A stretch of 64,000 nt of DNA from Streptomyces sp. NBC_00377. GTDB taxonomy: Bacteria; Actinomycetota; Actinomycetes; Streptomycetales; Streptomycetaceae. Where the stretch lies: contig NZ_CP107958.1 in the NCBI RefSeq assembly GCF_036075115.1, positions 7,006,001 to 7,070,000 on the forward strand. The letters run 5' to 3'. A program made the translations under genes and the position numbers. The notes beneath the pieces are model-generated. The model saw nothing but the letters and a program-made list of their open reading frames with translations, was not told the origin of the DNA and made no database searches. Positions 15,443-23,024 of the stretch are shown here, in pieces (position 1 is the first letter of the stretch; every line of letters starts with the position of its first letter).

Positions 15443-16123
15443 ATGACCTCTGTGCCCACGCCGATCCCCTCCCGCACGCAGTACGTGCTGGAGGAGATCA
15501 AACGCCGCATCCTCACCGGGCGGCTGACGCCCGGTCAGGCCCTGGTCGAGACCGAGCTCGCCGCCCAGTTCGGGGTCTCCAAGACCCCGGTGCGCGAGGC
15601 GCTCAAGACCCTGGCCGGCACCGGACTGGTCGTCATGAGCCAGTACAAGGGCGTCACGGTGCGCATGGTGGACGCGGACATGGCGCGCGAGGTCTACGAC
15701 GTCCGCCTGCTCCTCGAACCCGAGGCGCTCAAGCGGGCCGTGCGACGAGGCGCCTCCCTGGATGCCGCCCGCGAGGCGCTGACCAAGGCCGACGGGGCGA
15801 CCGACACCGCCGAACGCTCCCTGGCCAACCGGGAGTTCCACCGCGCCCTGTACCTGCCGTGCGGCAACCCGCTGCTCGGCAGGATGCTCGACGAGGTGCG
15901 CGACCAGGCCGCCCTGGTCTCCGCCGTCGCCTGGGCCGCCTCGCCCTCCTGGGAACGGGAGGCGGGCGAGCACCGCGAGATCCTGCGGCTCGCCCTGGCC
16001 GGGGACGCCGACGGCGCGGGCCGCGCCCTGCACGCCCACATCGCGTCCTTCGTGCACCGGGCGTTCCCCGAGACCGCCCATGAGGCCCCCGCGGAGACCA
16101 AGGCAGAGAAAGGCCAGGAATGA
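15443..16123 (+). CDS. GntR-family regulator (FCD type) of a sugar-acid operon
   Basis: The 226-residue protein has a GntR winged helix (YVLEEIKRRILTGRLTPG, FGVSKTPVREALKTLAGTG, residues about 15-70) and a helical FCD effector domain (YDVRLLLEPEA, NREFHRALY, EHREILRLALAGD). The gene overlaps the next one by 4 bp (ATGA), so it is the first gene of an operon with a DHDPS-family lyase and an arabinonate-type dehydratase. Its ligand is therefore probably a sugar acid of that pathway. GAGAGG precedes the ATG. Confidence 0.87.
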   Translation: MTSVPTPIPSRTQYVLEEIKRRILTGRLTPGQALVETELAAQFGVSKTPVREALKTLAGTGLVVMSQYKGVTVRMVDADMAREVYDVRLLLEPEALKRAVRRGASLDAAREALTKADGATDTAERSLANREFHRALYLPCGNPLLGRMLDEVRDQAALVSAVAWAASPSWEREAGEHREILRLALAGDADGAGRALHAHIASFVHRAFPETAHEAPAETKAEKGQE

Positions 16124-17031
16124 GCAGCGTGGCGTTCGAGACCCAGCGCGCGGCCCTGGCCGACGTGGTGGCCATCCCGGTGACCCCGTTCGCCGAGGAC
16201 GGCTCCGTCGACGGCGACGCCCACCGGGCCCTGCTGCGCCGGCTGCTCGACGGCGGGATCACCACCCTCACCCCGAACGGCAACACCGGCGAGTTCTACG
16301 CCCTCACCCCCGAGGAGCGCCGCCACGTCATGGAACTCACCGCGGAGACGGCCGGCGGACGGGCGGTGATCCTGGCCGGCGTCGGACACGACGTGCCGAC
16401 CGCCGTCGCCTCCGCCCGGCACGCCCGTGACCTGGGCGCGGGGATGGTGATGGTCCACCAGCCCGTCCACCCCTATGTCTCGCAGCGCGGCTGGGTCGAC
16501 TACCACCGGGAGATCGCGGCGGCGGTGCCCGAGCTGGGTGTCGTCCCGTACATCCGCAACGCGCAGCTGCACGGCGAACGCCTCGCCGACCTGGCCGACG
16601 CCTGTCCGAACGTCATCGGCGTCAAGTACGCCGTCCCGGACGCCTCCCGCTTCGCCGCCTTCGCGCGGGACGCGGGTCTCGAGCGCTTCGTCTGGGTCGC
16701 CGGACTCGCCGAGCCGTACGCCCCCTCCTACTTCTCCGCCGGCGCCACCGGCTTCACCTCCGGGCTCGTCAACGTCGCCCCGGCCGTCTCGCTGAACATG
16801 ATCGAAGCGCTTCGATCCGGGGACTATCCGGCCGCGATGAAGGTGTGGGAACAGATCAGGCGCTTCGAGGAACTGCGCGCCGCCGACGGCTCCGCCGACA
16901 ACGTCACCGTCGTCAAGGAAGCCCTTGCCTCCCTCGGCCTGTGCCGACGTGAGGTGCGCCCGCCGAGCCGGACGCTGCCGGAGCACGAGAGGGCCGAGAT
17001 CGCCGCCATAGCGGCCGGGTGGTCCATATGA
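16120..17031 (+). CDS. DHDPS-family lyase, probable 2-keto-3-deoxy sugar acid dehydratase/aldolase
   Basis: The 303-residue TIM barrel has AIPVTPFAEDGSVD, PNGNTGEFYALTPEE, the tyrosine region VPYIRNAQ and Schiff-base lysine in NVIGVKYAVPD (about residue 169). It is distinct from the kdgD gene product. Directly followed, with 4-bp overlap, by an L-arabinonate-dehydratase-like gene, it would act on the 2-keto-3-deoxy acid made there, giving 2-oxoglutarate semialdehyde (dehydratase) or pyruvate plus glycolaldehyde (aldolase). Sequence alone does not decide between these. An 18-bp palindrome with a LacI-box core lies inside the gene at 16800. Confidence 0.82.
   Translation: MSSVAFETQRAALADVVAIPVTPFAEDGSVDGDAHRALLRRLLDGGITTLTPNGNTGEFYALTPEERRHVMELTAETAGGRAVILAGVGHDVPTAVASARHARDLGAGMVMVHQPVHPYVSQRGWVDYHREIAAAVPELGVVPYIRNAQLHGERLADLADACPNVIGVKYAVPDASRFAAFARDAGLERFVWVAGLAEPYAPSYFSAGATGFTSGLVNVAPAVSLNMIEALRSGDYPAAMKVWEQIRRFEELRAADGSADNVTVVKEALASLGLCRREVRPPSRTLPEHERAEIAAIAAGWSI
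16800..16817. promoter_or_regulatory. LacI-like operator inside the DHDPS-family gene
   Basis: GATCGAAGCGCTTCGATC is a perfect 18-bp palindrome with the AAGCGCTT core of LacI/GalR-type operators. It sits in coding sequence and encodes IEALRS, but two of its codons could easily differ, so the symmetry is notable. It may act as an auxiliary operator with the box at 17030. Confidence 0.5.
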
Positions 17032-18773
17032 AGCGCTTCGACGACCAGCCCAGGAAACGCCCCGAGGAACTCAGAAGCCACCAGTGGTACGGCGCCGAGG
17101 GCCTGCGCTCCTTCAGCCACCGCGCCCGCACCCGCCAGCTCGGCTATCTCCCCGAGGAGCACCTCGGCAAGCCGGTCGTCGCGATCCTCAACACCTGGTC
17201 GGACATCAACCCCTGTCACGTCCACCTGCGCGACCGCGCACAGGCCGTCAAGCGGGGCGTGTGGCAGGCGGGCGGCTTCCCGCTGGAGTTCCCGGTCTCC
17301 ACGCTCAGCGAGACCTTCCAGAAGCCGACGCCGATGCTCTACCGCAACCTGCTCGCGATGGAGACCGAGGAGCTGCTGCGCTCCTACCCCGTCGACGGCG
17401 CCGTACTGATGGGCGGCTGCGACAAGACGACACCCGCGCTGCTCATGGGCGCGGCCAGCGTCGACCTGCCCACGGTCTTCGTCCCGGCCGGGCCCATGCT
17501 GCCCGGCCACTGGCGCAACGAGGTCCTCGGCTCGGGCACCGACATGTGGAAGTACTGGGACGACAAGCGGGCCGGCCTCATCGGCGACTGCGAGCTGGCC
17601 GAGCTGGAGAACGGCCTCGCGCGCTCGCCGGGGCACTGCATGACGATGGGCACGGCGTCCACGCTGACGGCCGCCGCGGAGGCGCTGGGCGTGACGGTGC
17701 CGGGCGCGTCGAGCATCCCGGCCGTCGACTCGGGACACGACCGGATGGCGGCGCAGGCCGGCATGAGGATCGTCGAACAGGTCCACAAGGGGCGCGTACT
17801 CTCCGAGATCCTGACCCGGGACGCCTTCGAGGACGCCGTGACGACCGTCCTCGGCCTCGGCGGTTCGACCAACGCCGTGATCCACCTGATCGCCATGGCG
17901 GGCCGCGCGGGCGTCGAGCTCACCCTCGACGACTTCGACCGCGTCGCCCGGACCGTCCCGGTCCTCGCCAACGTGCGGCCCGGCGGCCAGAAGTACCTCA
18001 TGGAGGACTTCCACTTCGCGGGCGGACTCCCCGGCTTCCTCTCCCGGATCCCGGACCTGCTCCACCTGGACCGCCCGACCGTCTCGCACGACACCCTGCG
18101 CGAGCAGCTCGCCGGCGCCCAGGTGCACAACGACGACGTCATCCGGCACCGGGAGGACCCGGTCGCGAGCGAGGGCGGGGTCGCCGTCCTGCGCGGCAAC
18201 CTCTGCCCGGACGGCGCGGTCATCAAGCACATCGCCGCCGAGCCGCACCTGCTCAAGCACACCGGCGCCGCGGTCGTCTTCGACGACTACCGCACCATGC
18301 AGCGCACCATCAACGATCCCGCGCTCGGGATCACCGCCGACACGGTCCTGGTGCTGCGGGGCTCCGGCCCCAAGGGCGGCCCGGGCATGCCCGAGTACGG
18401 CATGCTGCCCATCCCCGACCACCTGCTCAAGCAGGGCGTGCGGGACATGGTGCGGATCTCCGACGCACGGATGAGCGGGACGAGTTACGGCACATGCGTC
18501 CTGCACGTGGCGCCCGAGTCACACGTGGGCGGGCCCCTCGCCCTGGTGCGCACGGGGGACTCCATCACCCTCGACGTGGAGGCCCGGTCCCTTCAGCTCA
18601 ACGTGGACGACGAGGAGCTGGACCGGCGCAGGGCGCAGTGGACGCCGCCGCCCGTCCGCTACGAGCGCGGCTACGGCGCGCTCTACAACGAACAGATCAC
18701 CCAGGCCGACACCGGCTGCGACTTCGCGTTCCTGGCCCGCCCGGGCAAGGTCGCGGACCCGTACGCGGGCTGA
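17028..18773 (+). CDS. IlvD/Edd-family dehydratase, L-arabinonate dehydratase-like
   Basis: The 581-residue protein is an Fe-S dehydratase of the IlvD/Edd family. Cluster cysteines are in SDINPCHVH, GGCDKTTPA and GHCMTMGTAST. The N-terminal region (LRSFSHRARTRQLGYL, NTWSDINPCHVHLRDRAQ, WKYWDDKRAG) matches sugar-acid dehydratases such as L-arabinonate dehydratase rather than dihydroxy-acid dehydratase of amino-acid synthesis. It would convert a pentonate or hexonate to its 2-keto-3-deoxy form. The ATG overlaps the preceding stop by 4 bp. A LacI-type box (TGAAGCGCTTCG) covers the first codons. Confidence 0.87.
   Translation: MKRFDDQPRKRPEELRSHQWYGAEGLRSFSHRARTRQLGYLPEEHLGKPVVAILNTWSDINPCHVHLRDRAQAVKRGVWQAGGFPLEFPVSTLSETFQKPTPMLYRNLLAMETEELLRSYPVDGAVLMGGCDKTTPALLMGAASVDLPTVFVPAGPMLPGHWRNEVLGSGTDMWKYWDDKRAGLIGDCELAELENGLARSPGHCMTMGTASTLTAAAEALGVTVPGASSIPAVDSGHDRMAAQAGMRIVEQVHKGRVLSEILTRDAFEDAVTTVLGLGGSTNAVIHLIAMAGRAGVELTLDDFDRVARTVPVLANVRPGGQKYLMEDFHFAGGLPGFLSRIPDLLHLDRPTVSHDTLREQLAGAQVHNDDVIRHREDPVASEGGVAVLRGNLCPDGAVIKHIAAEPHLLKHTGAAVVFDDYRTMQRTINDPALGITADTVLVLRGSGPKGGPGMPEYGMLPIPDHLLKQGVRDMVRISDARMSGTSYGTCVLHVAPESHVGGPLALVRTGDSITLDVEARSLQLNVDDEELDRRRAQWTPPPVRYERGYGALYNEQITQADTGCDFAFLARPGKVADPYAG
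17030..17039. promoter_or_regulatory. LacI-like operator at the ilvD-family start codon
   Basis: GAAGCGCTTC is a perfect 10-bp palindrome that begins inside the ATG of the dehydratase gene. It shares the AAGCGCTT core with boxes at 16800, 18812 and 24624. It lies 213 bp from the intragenic 16800 box. Confidence 0.45.
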
Positions 18774-18811
18774 CCGCAGCGGCACGGCCCCGGCCGTCCC
18801 ATGTGCACCGA

Positions 18812-18824
18812 GAAAGCGCTTCAC
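18812..18824. promoter_or_regulatory. LacI-like operator upstream of the sugar ABC permeases
   Basis: GAAAGCGCTTCAC contains the AAGCGCTT palindrome (18814-18821) about 180 bp before the first permease start and 39 bp after the dehydratase stop. LacI-family sites in streptomycetes often have this form. No lacI-type gene is in the window. Confidence 0.6.
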
Positions 18825-18860
18825 CCGCACGGAAGCACGATGCGCACGAACGCAGACGTC

Positions 18861-18969
18861 GCACGACGCACACGACGCACGACGCACAGGACGCACGACG
18901 CACACGACGCACAGGACGCACGACGCACACGACGCACAGGACGCACGACGCACACGACGCACGACGCAC
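18861..18969. repeat. GACGCAC-type tandem repeat array in the permease leader
   Basis: A 25-nt unit (ACGCACGACG plus CACACGACGCACAGG) occurs at 18891-18915 and 18916-18940. It is flanked by partial units, and each unit is itself built from GACGCAC-like heptamers and nonamers. The array fills the space between the LacI-like box and the permease ribosome site (GGAGA, 18990). It contains no symmetric palindromes and no spacers, so it is not a CRISPR. It is likely transcribed as part of the leader. Confidence 0.75.
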
Positions 18970-18999
18970 CGAGAGACGTACTGAGAACGGAGAACAGTC

Positions 19000-19935
19000 A
19001 TGGCCCAAGCCGCAGCCGTGGCGAAACCGCCCGCGCCACCCCGGCGGCGCCGTGCCTCCGCCGCGCCGCGCAGACTGCCGTATCTGCTGATCGCGCCGGC
19101 GGCGCTGCTGATGCTGGGCTTCATCGCCTACCCGGTCATCAGCGTCTTCTACTACAGCCTTCAGAACTACAACCCCACCAAACCGTGGCGCAACGGCTTC
19201 GCGGGCTTCGACAACTTCGTCCACGCCTTCACCGACGACCCGCAGTTCTGGGACACGCTCACCTTCAGCGCCAAGTGGGTCTTCGTCGAGGTCGGACTCC
19301 AGCTGCTGTTCGGTCTGGCGCTGGCACTGATCGTCAACCAGACCTTCGTCGGGCGCTCGCTCGGCCGGGCGCTGGTCTTCTCCCCGTGGGCCGTCTCCGG
19401 CGTGCTGACCTCCGCGATCTGGGTGCTGCTCTACAACTCCCAGACCGGCATCACCCGTTACCTGGCGGACATGGGGATCGGCGAGTACGGCACCAGCTGG
19501 CTGTCGGACACCTCCACCGTCTTCCCCGCGGCGATCGTCGCCGACCTGTGGCGCGGCGTCCCCTTCTTCGCGATCCTCATCCTCGCCGACCTCCAGTCCG
19601 TCTCCAGGGACCTGTACGAGGCGGCCGAGGTCGACGGGGCGAGCCGGATCAAACAGTTCTGGCACATCACCCTGCCCCACCTGAAGGACGCGATCGTCCT
19701 GTCCACGCTGCTGCGCGCGGTGTGGGAGTTCAACAACGTCGACCTGCTCTACACGCTCACCGGCGGCGGCCCGGCGGGGGAGACCACCACCCTCCCGCTG
19801 TACATCGCCAACACCAGCGTCGACGCCCACAACTTCGGCTACGCGTCCGCCCTCACCACGGTCGCGTTCGTGATCCTGCTCTTCTGCTCGATGGTCTATC
19901 TGCGGCTGAGCAAGTTCGGAGGAGGCGACAAGTGA
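19000..19935 (+). CDS. Carbohydrate ABC transporter permease (MalF type)
   Basis: The 311-residue membrane protein has six hydrophobic segments, beginning with LPYLLIAPAALLMLGFIAYPV, and the permease EAA loop in YEAAEVDGASRIKQFWHITLPHL (about residues 206-228), which contacts the ATPase. It is the first gene of a run with the second permease, Gfo/Idh, PmoA-like and GH43 genes. No ATPase gene is present; in streptomycetes the shared MsiK-type ATPase commonly serves such permeases. The LacI-like box upstream suggests induction by a sugar ligand. The substrate is inferred from context to be a pectin- or arabinan-derived oligosaccharide. Confidence 0.92.
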   Translation: MAQAAAVAKPPAPPRRRRASAAPRRLPYLLIAPAALLMLGFIAYPVISVFYYSLQNYNPTKPWRNGFAGFDNFVHAFTDDPQFWDTLTFSAKWVFVEVGLQLLFGLALALIVNQTFVGRSLGRALVFSPWAVSGVLTSAIWVLLYNSQTGITRYLADMGIGEYGTSWLSDTSTVFPAAIVADLWRGVPFFAILILADLQSVSRDLYEAAEVDGASRIKQFWHITLPHLKDAIVLSTLLRAVWEFNNVDLLYTLTGGGPAGETTTLPLYIANTSVDAHNFGYASALTTVAFVILLFCSMVYLRLSKFGGGDK

Positions 19936-20831
19936 TCACCAAGGAGGCCACCGAGGTCACACCCGTCCCCGTGCGCGTGCCCGGCGCGCCCGCCCGGCGC
20001 CCGTCCCGGCAGAAGCGTGCCTGGGACGAGGCCCCCCGCTGGCAGATCTACCTCCCCCTGGGGATCTACCTGGTCTTCACCCTGGTCCCCTTCTACTGGA
20101 TCCTCCTCTTCGCGCTCCGCCCGGCCGGCTCGACCGCGCTCGTGCCCTGGCCGATGACCTTCGAGCACTTCGAGAAGGTCTGGAACGAGCGGGACTTCGC
20201 CGTCTACTTCCAGAACAGCGTGATCACGGGCGTGGCGACCCTGCTGCTCACCACCGGCGTCGCCCTGGCCGGCGGCTACGCCCTCGCCCGCTTCGAGTTC
20301 AGGATCAAGCGCGGCTTCATGCTGGCCCTGCTGTGCACCCAGTTCGTGCCGGGCGCGCTGCTCCTCGTACCGCTGTTCCAGATCTTCGCCGAGCTGAAGA
20401 TGATCAACTCGCTGGGCAGTGTCATCATCGCCGAGACGGTCTTCCAGCTGCCCCTGTCGATGATCCTGATCAGCGGCTTCATCCGGAACGTGCCGTACTC
20501 CCTGGAGGAGGCCGCCTGGGTCGACGGCTGCAACCGGCTCACCGCCTTCCGGATCGTCGTGCTCCCCCTGCTGCGGCCCGGGCTGATCGCCGTCGGCTCC
20601 TTCGCCTTCGTGCATGCCTGGAACCACTTCCTGTTCGCCCTGATGTTCCTGTCCGACCAGACCAAGCAGACGATCCCGGTCGGCCTCAACACCCTGATGA
20701 GCGCGGACAGCGTCGACCTGGGCGCGCTGGCCGCGGGCGGCATCATCGCCGCCGTCCCCGTGGTGGTCGTCTTCGCCTTCATCCAGAAGTGGCTGATCAC
20801 CGGCTTCAGCGCGGGGGCGGTGAAGGGGTGA
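19932..20831 (+). CDS. Carbohydrate ABC transporter permease (MalG type)
   Basis: This 299-residue partner permease starts with GTG overlapping the previous stop by 4 bp; GGAGGAGG lies just upstream. Six membrane segments are visible, beginning with IYLPLGIYLVFTLVPFYWIL, and the EAA loop is SLEEAAWVDGCNRLTAFRIVVLPL. It forms the heterodimeric channel with the first permease. The following 160 bp hold no recognised feature beyond a GGGAGG ribosome site for the next gene. Confidence 0.92.
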   Translation: MITKEATEVTPVPVRVPGAPARRPSRQKRAWDEAPRWQIYLPLGIYLVFTLVPFYWILLFALRPAGSTALVPWPMTFEHFEKVWNERDFAVYFQNSVITGVATLLLTTGVALAGGYALARFEFRIKRGFMLALLCTQFVPGALLLVPLFQIFAELKMINSLGSVIIAETVFQLPLSMILISGFIRNVPYSLEEAAWVDGCNRLTAFRIVVLPLLRPGLIAVGSFAFVHAWNHFLFALMFLSDQTKQTIPVGLNTLMSADSVDLGALAAGGIIAAVPVVVVFAFIQKWLITGFSAGAVKG

Positions 20832-20991
20832 GGCTCCGTCGGACCACGGTGGTCACGGCCGCGTCGGGGCTGCTGCGCGAGTGCGGTCCCGCGGCGGGCC
20901 CCGGCCGGACGCCTACCCTGCACGGAAAGATCGACAGCGCCGCGGTGGCCGACCGCGAGGTGGCACGCGGCGCGGGCGCAGGGAGGATTCC

Positions 20992-22170
20992 ATGAGCACC
21001 GCCGAACCGATGAGCGGCCCGGTCCCGATCGTCCTCGCGGGCGCGCGCGGTCACGGCCGCTGGCACCTGGACAACATCCGCCGCCTCCAGGACAAGGGCA
21101 TCGTCCGACTGGCGGGCGTCTGCGAGCTGACCCCGCTGACCCCGGCGGAGATCCCCGAGGGCCTCGGCACGCCCGAGCAGTCCGCCGACTTCGGCGCGCT
21201 GCTGGACACGACCGGCGCCCGGATCGCCGTCGTCTGCACCCCGATCCCGACCCACACCGACCTGGCCCTGACCGCGGCGCGCAAGGGCGTGCACCTGCTC
21301 CTGGAGAAGCCGCCCGCGCCCTCCTACGCCGAGTTCCGCCGGATGGCCGAAGGAGTCGCCGAGGCGGGCGTGGTCTGCCAGATCGGCTTCCAGTCGCTGG
21401 GCTCGCACGCCGTGCCCGCGATCCGCGAACTGATCAGGAACGGTGCGATCGGTGACATCGCGGGGGTCGGCGGCGCCGGCGCCTGGGCCCGCGCCGAGTC
21501 GTACTACCGGCGCGCGCCCTGGGCGGGCAAGCGGCGGCTGAACGGCGTCGACGTGATCGACGGGGCGCTCACCAACCCGCTCGCCCACGCCGTCGCCACC
21601 GCCCTCGCACTGGCCGGCGCCACCCGCGCGGACGACGTCACCCGCATCGAGACCGAGCTGGCGCACGCCAACGCCATCGAGTCCGACGACACCTCCTGCG
21701 TCCGTGTCAGCACCGCCGACGGCCGCGAGATCGTCGTCGCGGCCACGCTGTGCGCCGAGGACCCGGACGACCCGTACGTCGTCGTGCACGGCAGCCGCGG
21801 CCGGATCACCTACTGGTACAAGCAGGACCGCGTCCTGCTCCAGCGGGCCGGCCACGGTCCCGAGGAGTTCGAGTACGGCCGCACCGACCTGCTGGAGAAC
21901 CTCGTCGAGCACCTCGTCGACGGAACGGAACTGCTGGTCCCGCCGGCGGCGACCGAGTCGTTCATGCGGGTCGTCGAGGCGATCCGGGTCGCCCCCGACC
22001 CGGTGCAGCTGCCTGACGACGCCTGGCGTCCGCTGCCCGACGAGGAACGGCGGGTCGTTCCCGGCATCGACGGCCTCGTCGCGGCCGCCGCCGACACCCT
22101 CGCCCTCTTCTCCGAACTGGGCGCCCCGTGGGCGTTCCCGACCGCGCATCCGAAAGAGGTGAGCCCCTGA
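20992..22170 (+). CDS. Gfo/Idh/MocA-family oxidoreductase
   Basis: The 392-residue protein has an N-terminal Rossmann fold (IVLAGARGHGRWHLDNI), the family motif LLEKPPAPSYAEF (EKP near residue 105) and a C-terminal alpha/beta substrate domain. Members oxidise or reduce sugars with NAD(P). Sugar identity cannot be read from sequence. The neighbours (GH43 enzyme, PmoA-like protein, sugar permeases, arabinonate-type dehydratase upstream) make an aldose 1-dehydrogenase one candidate. GGGAGG lies 5 nt before the ATG, and its stop overlaps the next start by 1 bp. Confidence 0.86.
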   Translation: MSTAEPMSGPVPIVLAGARGHGRWHLDNIRRLQDKGIVRLAGVCELTPLTPAEIPEGLGTPEQSADFGALLDTTGARIAVVCTPIPTHTDLALTAARKGVHLLLEKPPAPSYAEFRRMAEGVAEAGVVCQIGFQSLGSHAVPAIRELIRNGAIGDIAGVGGAGAWARAESYYRRAPWAGKRRLNGVDVIDGALTNPLAHAVATALALAGATRADDVTRIETELAHANAIESDDTSCVRVSTADGREIVVAATLCAEDPDDPYVVVHGSRGRITYWYKQDRVLLQRAGHGPEEFEYGRTDLLENLVEHLVDGTELLVPPAATESFMRVVEAIRVAPDPVQLPDDAWRPLPDEERRVVPGIDGLVAAAADTLALFSELGAPWAFPTAHPKEVSP

Positions 22171-23024
22171 TGACCGCACAGCCCCCCGACGCACCGGTCG
22201 TCCTGCGTGTCGCCGGCCGCCCGGTCGCCCGCTACGTCACCCGGCCCGAGCTGCCCGCCCGGTTCTCCCCGCGTCCCTACCTGCACCCTGTCACCACCCT
22301 GGCGGGCACGGCGGTCACCGAGCTGAGCCCGGCCGACCACGCACACCACCTCGGCGTCGGTGTAGCCGTACCCGACGTCGAGGGGCACAACTTCTGGGGC
22401 GGACGCACCTACGTCCGTGACCGGGGCCCGACCGAACTCGACAACCACGGCGCCCAGCGGCACAGCTCCTTCCAGCTCCGCGACCCGGACGGCTTCGTGG
22501 AGGAGCTGCGCTGGGTGGCCTCGGGAACGGAACTGCTGCGCGAACGCCGTACGGTCGCGGCCACCGAACTCACCGACTCCGCCTGGGCGCTGGACTTCAC
22601 CTTCTCGCTGACCAACGTCACGTCCGACCCGCTGTCCATCGGCAGCCCGGCGACGAACGGACGCCCCGGAGCGGCCTACGGCGGCTTCTTCTGGCGGGCC
22701 AGGAAGGAGGACACGCCTCCCGCGGTCTTCACCGCCGGTACGGAGGGCGAGGCGTCGGTCCACGGCGCTCCCGCCGACTGGCTCGCCCTGGCCGGCGCGG
22801 ACTGGACGCTCGTCTTCGCGGGGGCCACCGGCACCACCCGGCGCGACCCCTGGTTCGTCCGCACCGCCGAGTATCCGGGCGTCGGCTCCTCGCTGGCTTC
22901 GGGGGCGAGGCTGCCGGTCCCGTCCGGCGGGACGGCCGTACGCCGGATCGTCACCGTCGTCGCCGACGGCCGCCTGGACCGGACCGAGGCGGCGGCACTG
23001 GTACGGAAGGCGGTCAGCCAGTGA
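22170..23024 (+). CDS. PmoA-like DUF6807 family protein
   Basis: The 284-residue protein resembles the so-called methane oxygenase PmoA-like family (DUF6807), a misnamed beta-sandwich group found in sugar catabolic clusters. Typical segments are PYLHPVTTLAGTAVTE, HAHHLGVGVAVPDVEGHNFW and GFFWRARKE. Histidine-rich HAHH suggests a metal or sugar-ring binding site like galactose-mutarotase folds. It is translationally coupled to the Gfo/Idh gene before it and the GH43 gene after it; Gfo/Idh plus this family is a common pairing. Its activity is unknown. No signal peptide is seen. Confidence 0.75.
   Translation: MTAQPPDAPVVLRVAGRPVARYVTRPELPARFSPRPYLHPVTTLAGTAVTELSPADHAHHLGVGVAVPDVEGHNFWGGRTYVRDRGPTELDNHGAQRHSSFQLRDPDGFVEELRWVASGTELLRERRTVAATELTDSAWALDFTFSLTNVTSDPLSIGSPATNGRPGAAYGGFFWRARKEDTPPAVFTAGTEGEASVHGAPADWLALAGADWTLVFAGATGTTRRDPWFVRTAEYPGVGSSLASGARLPVPSGGTAVRRIVTVVADGRLDRTEAAALVRKAVSQ

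Noticed and set aside
18858..18969. Regular short repeats that might be a CRISPR array
   Set aside because: Units are contiguous, nested and without unique spacers, and no cas genes are present.
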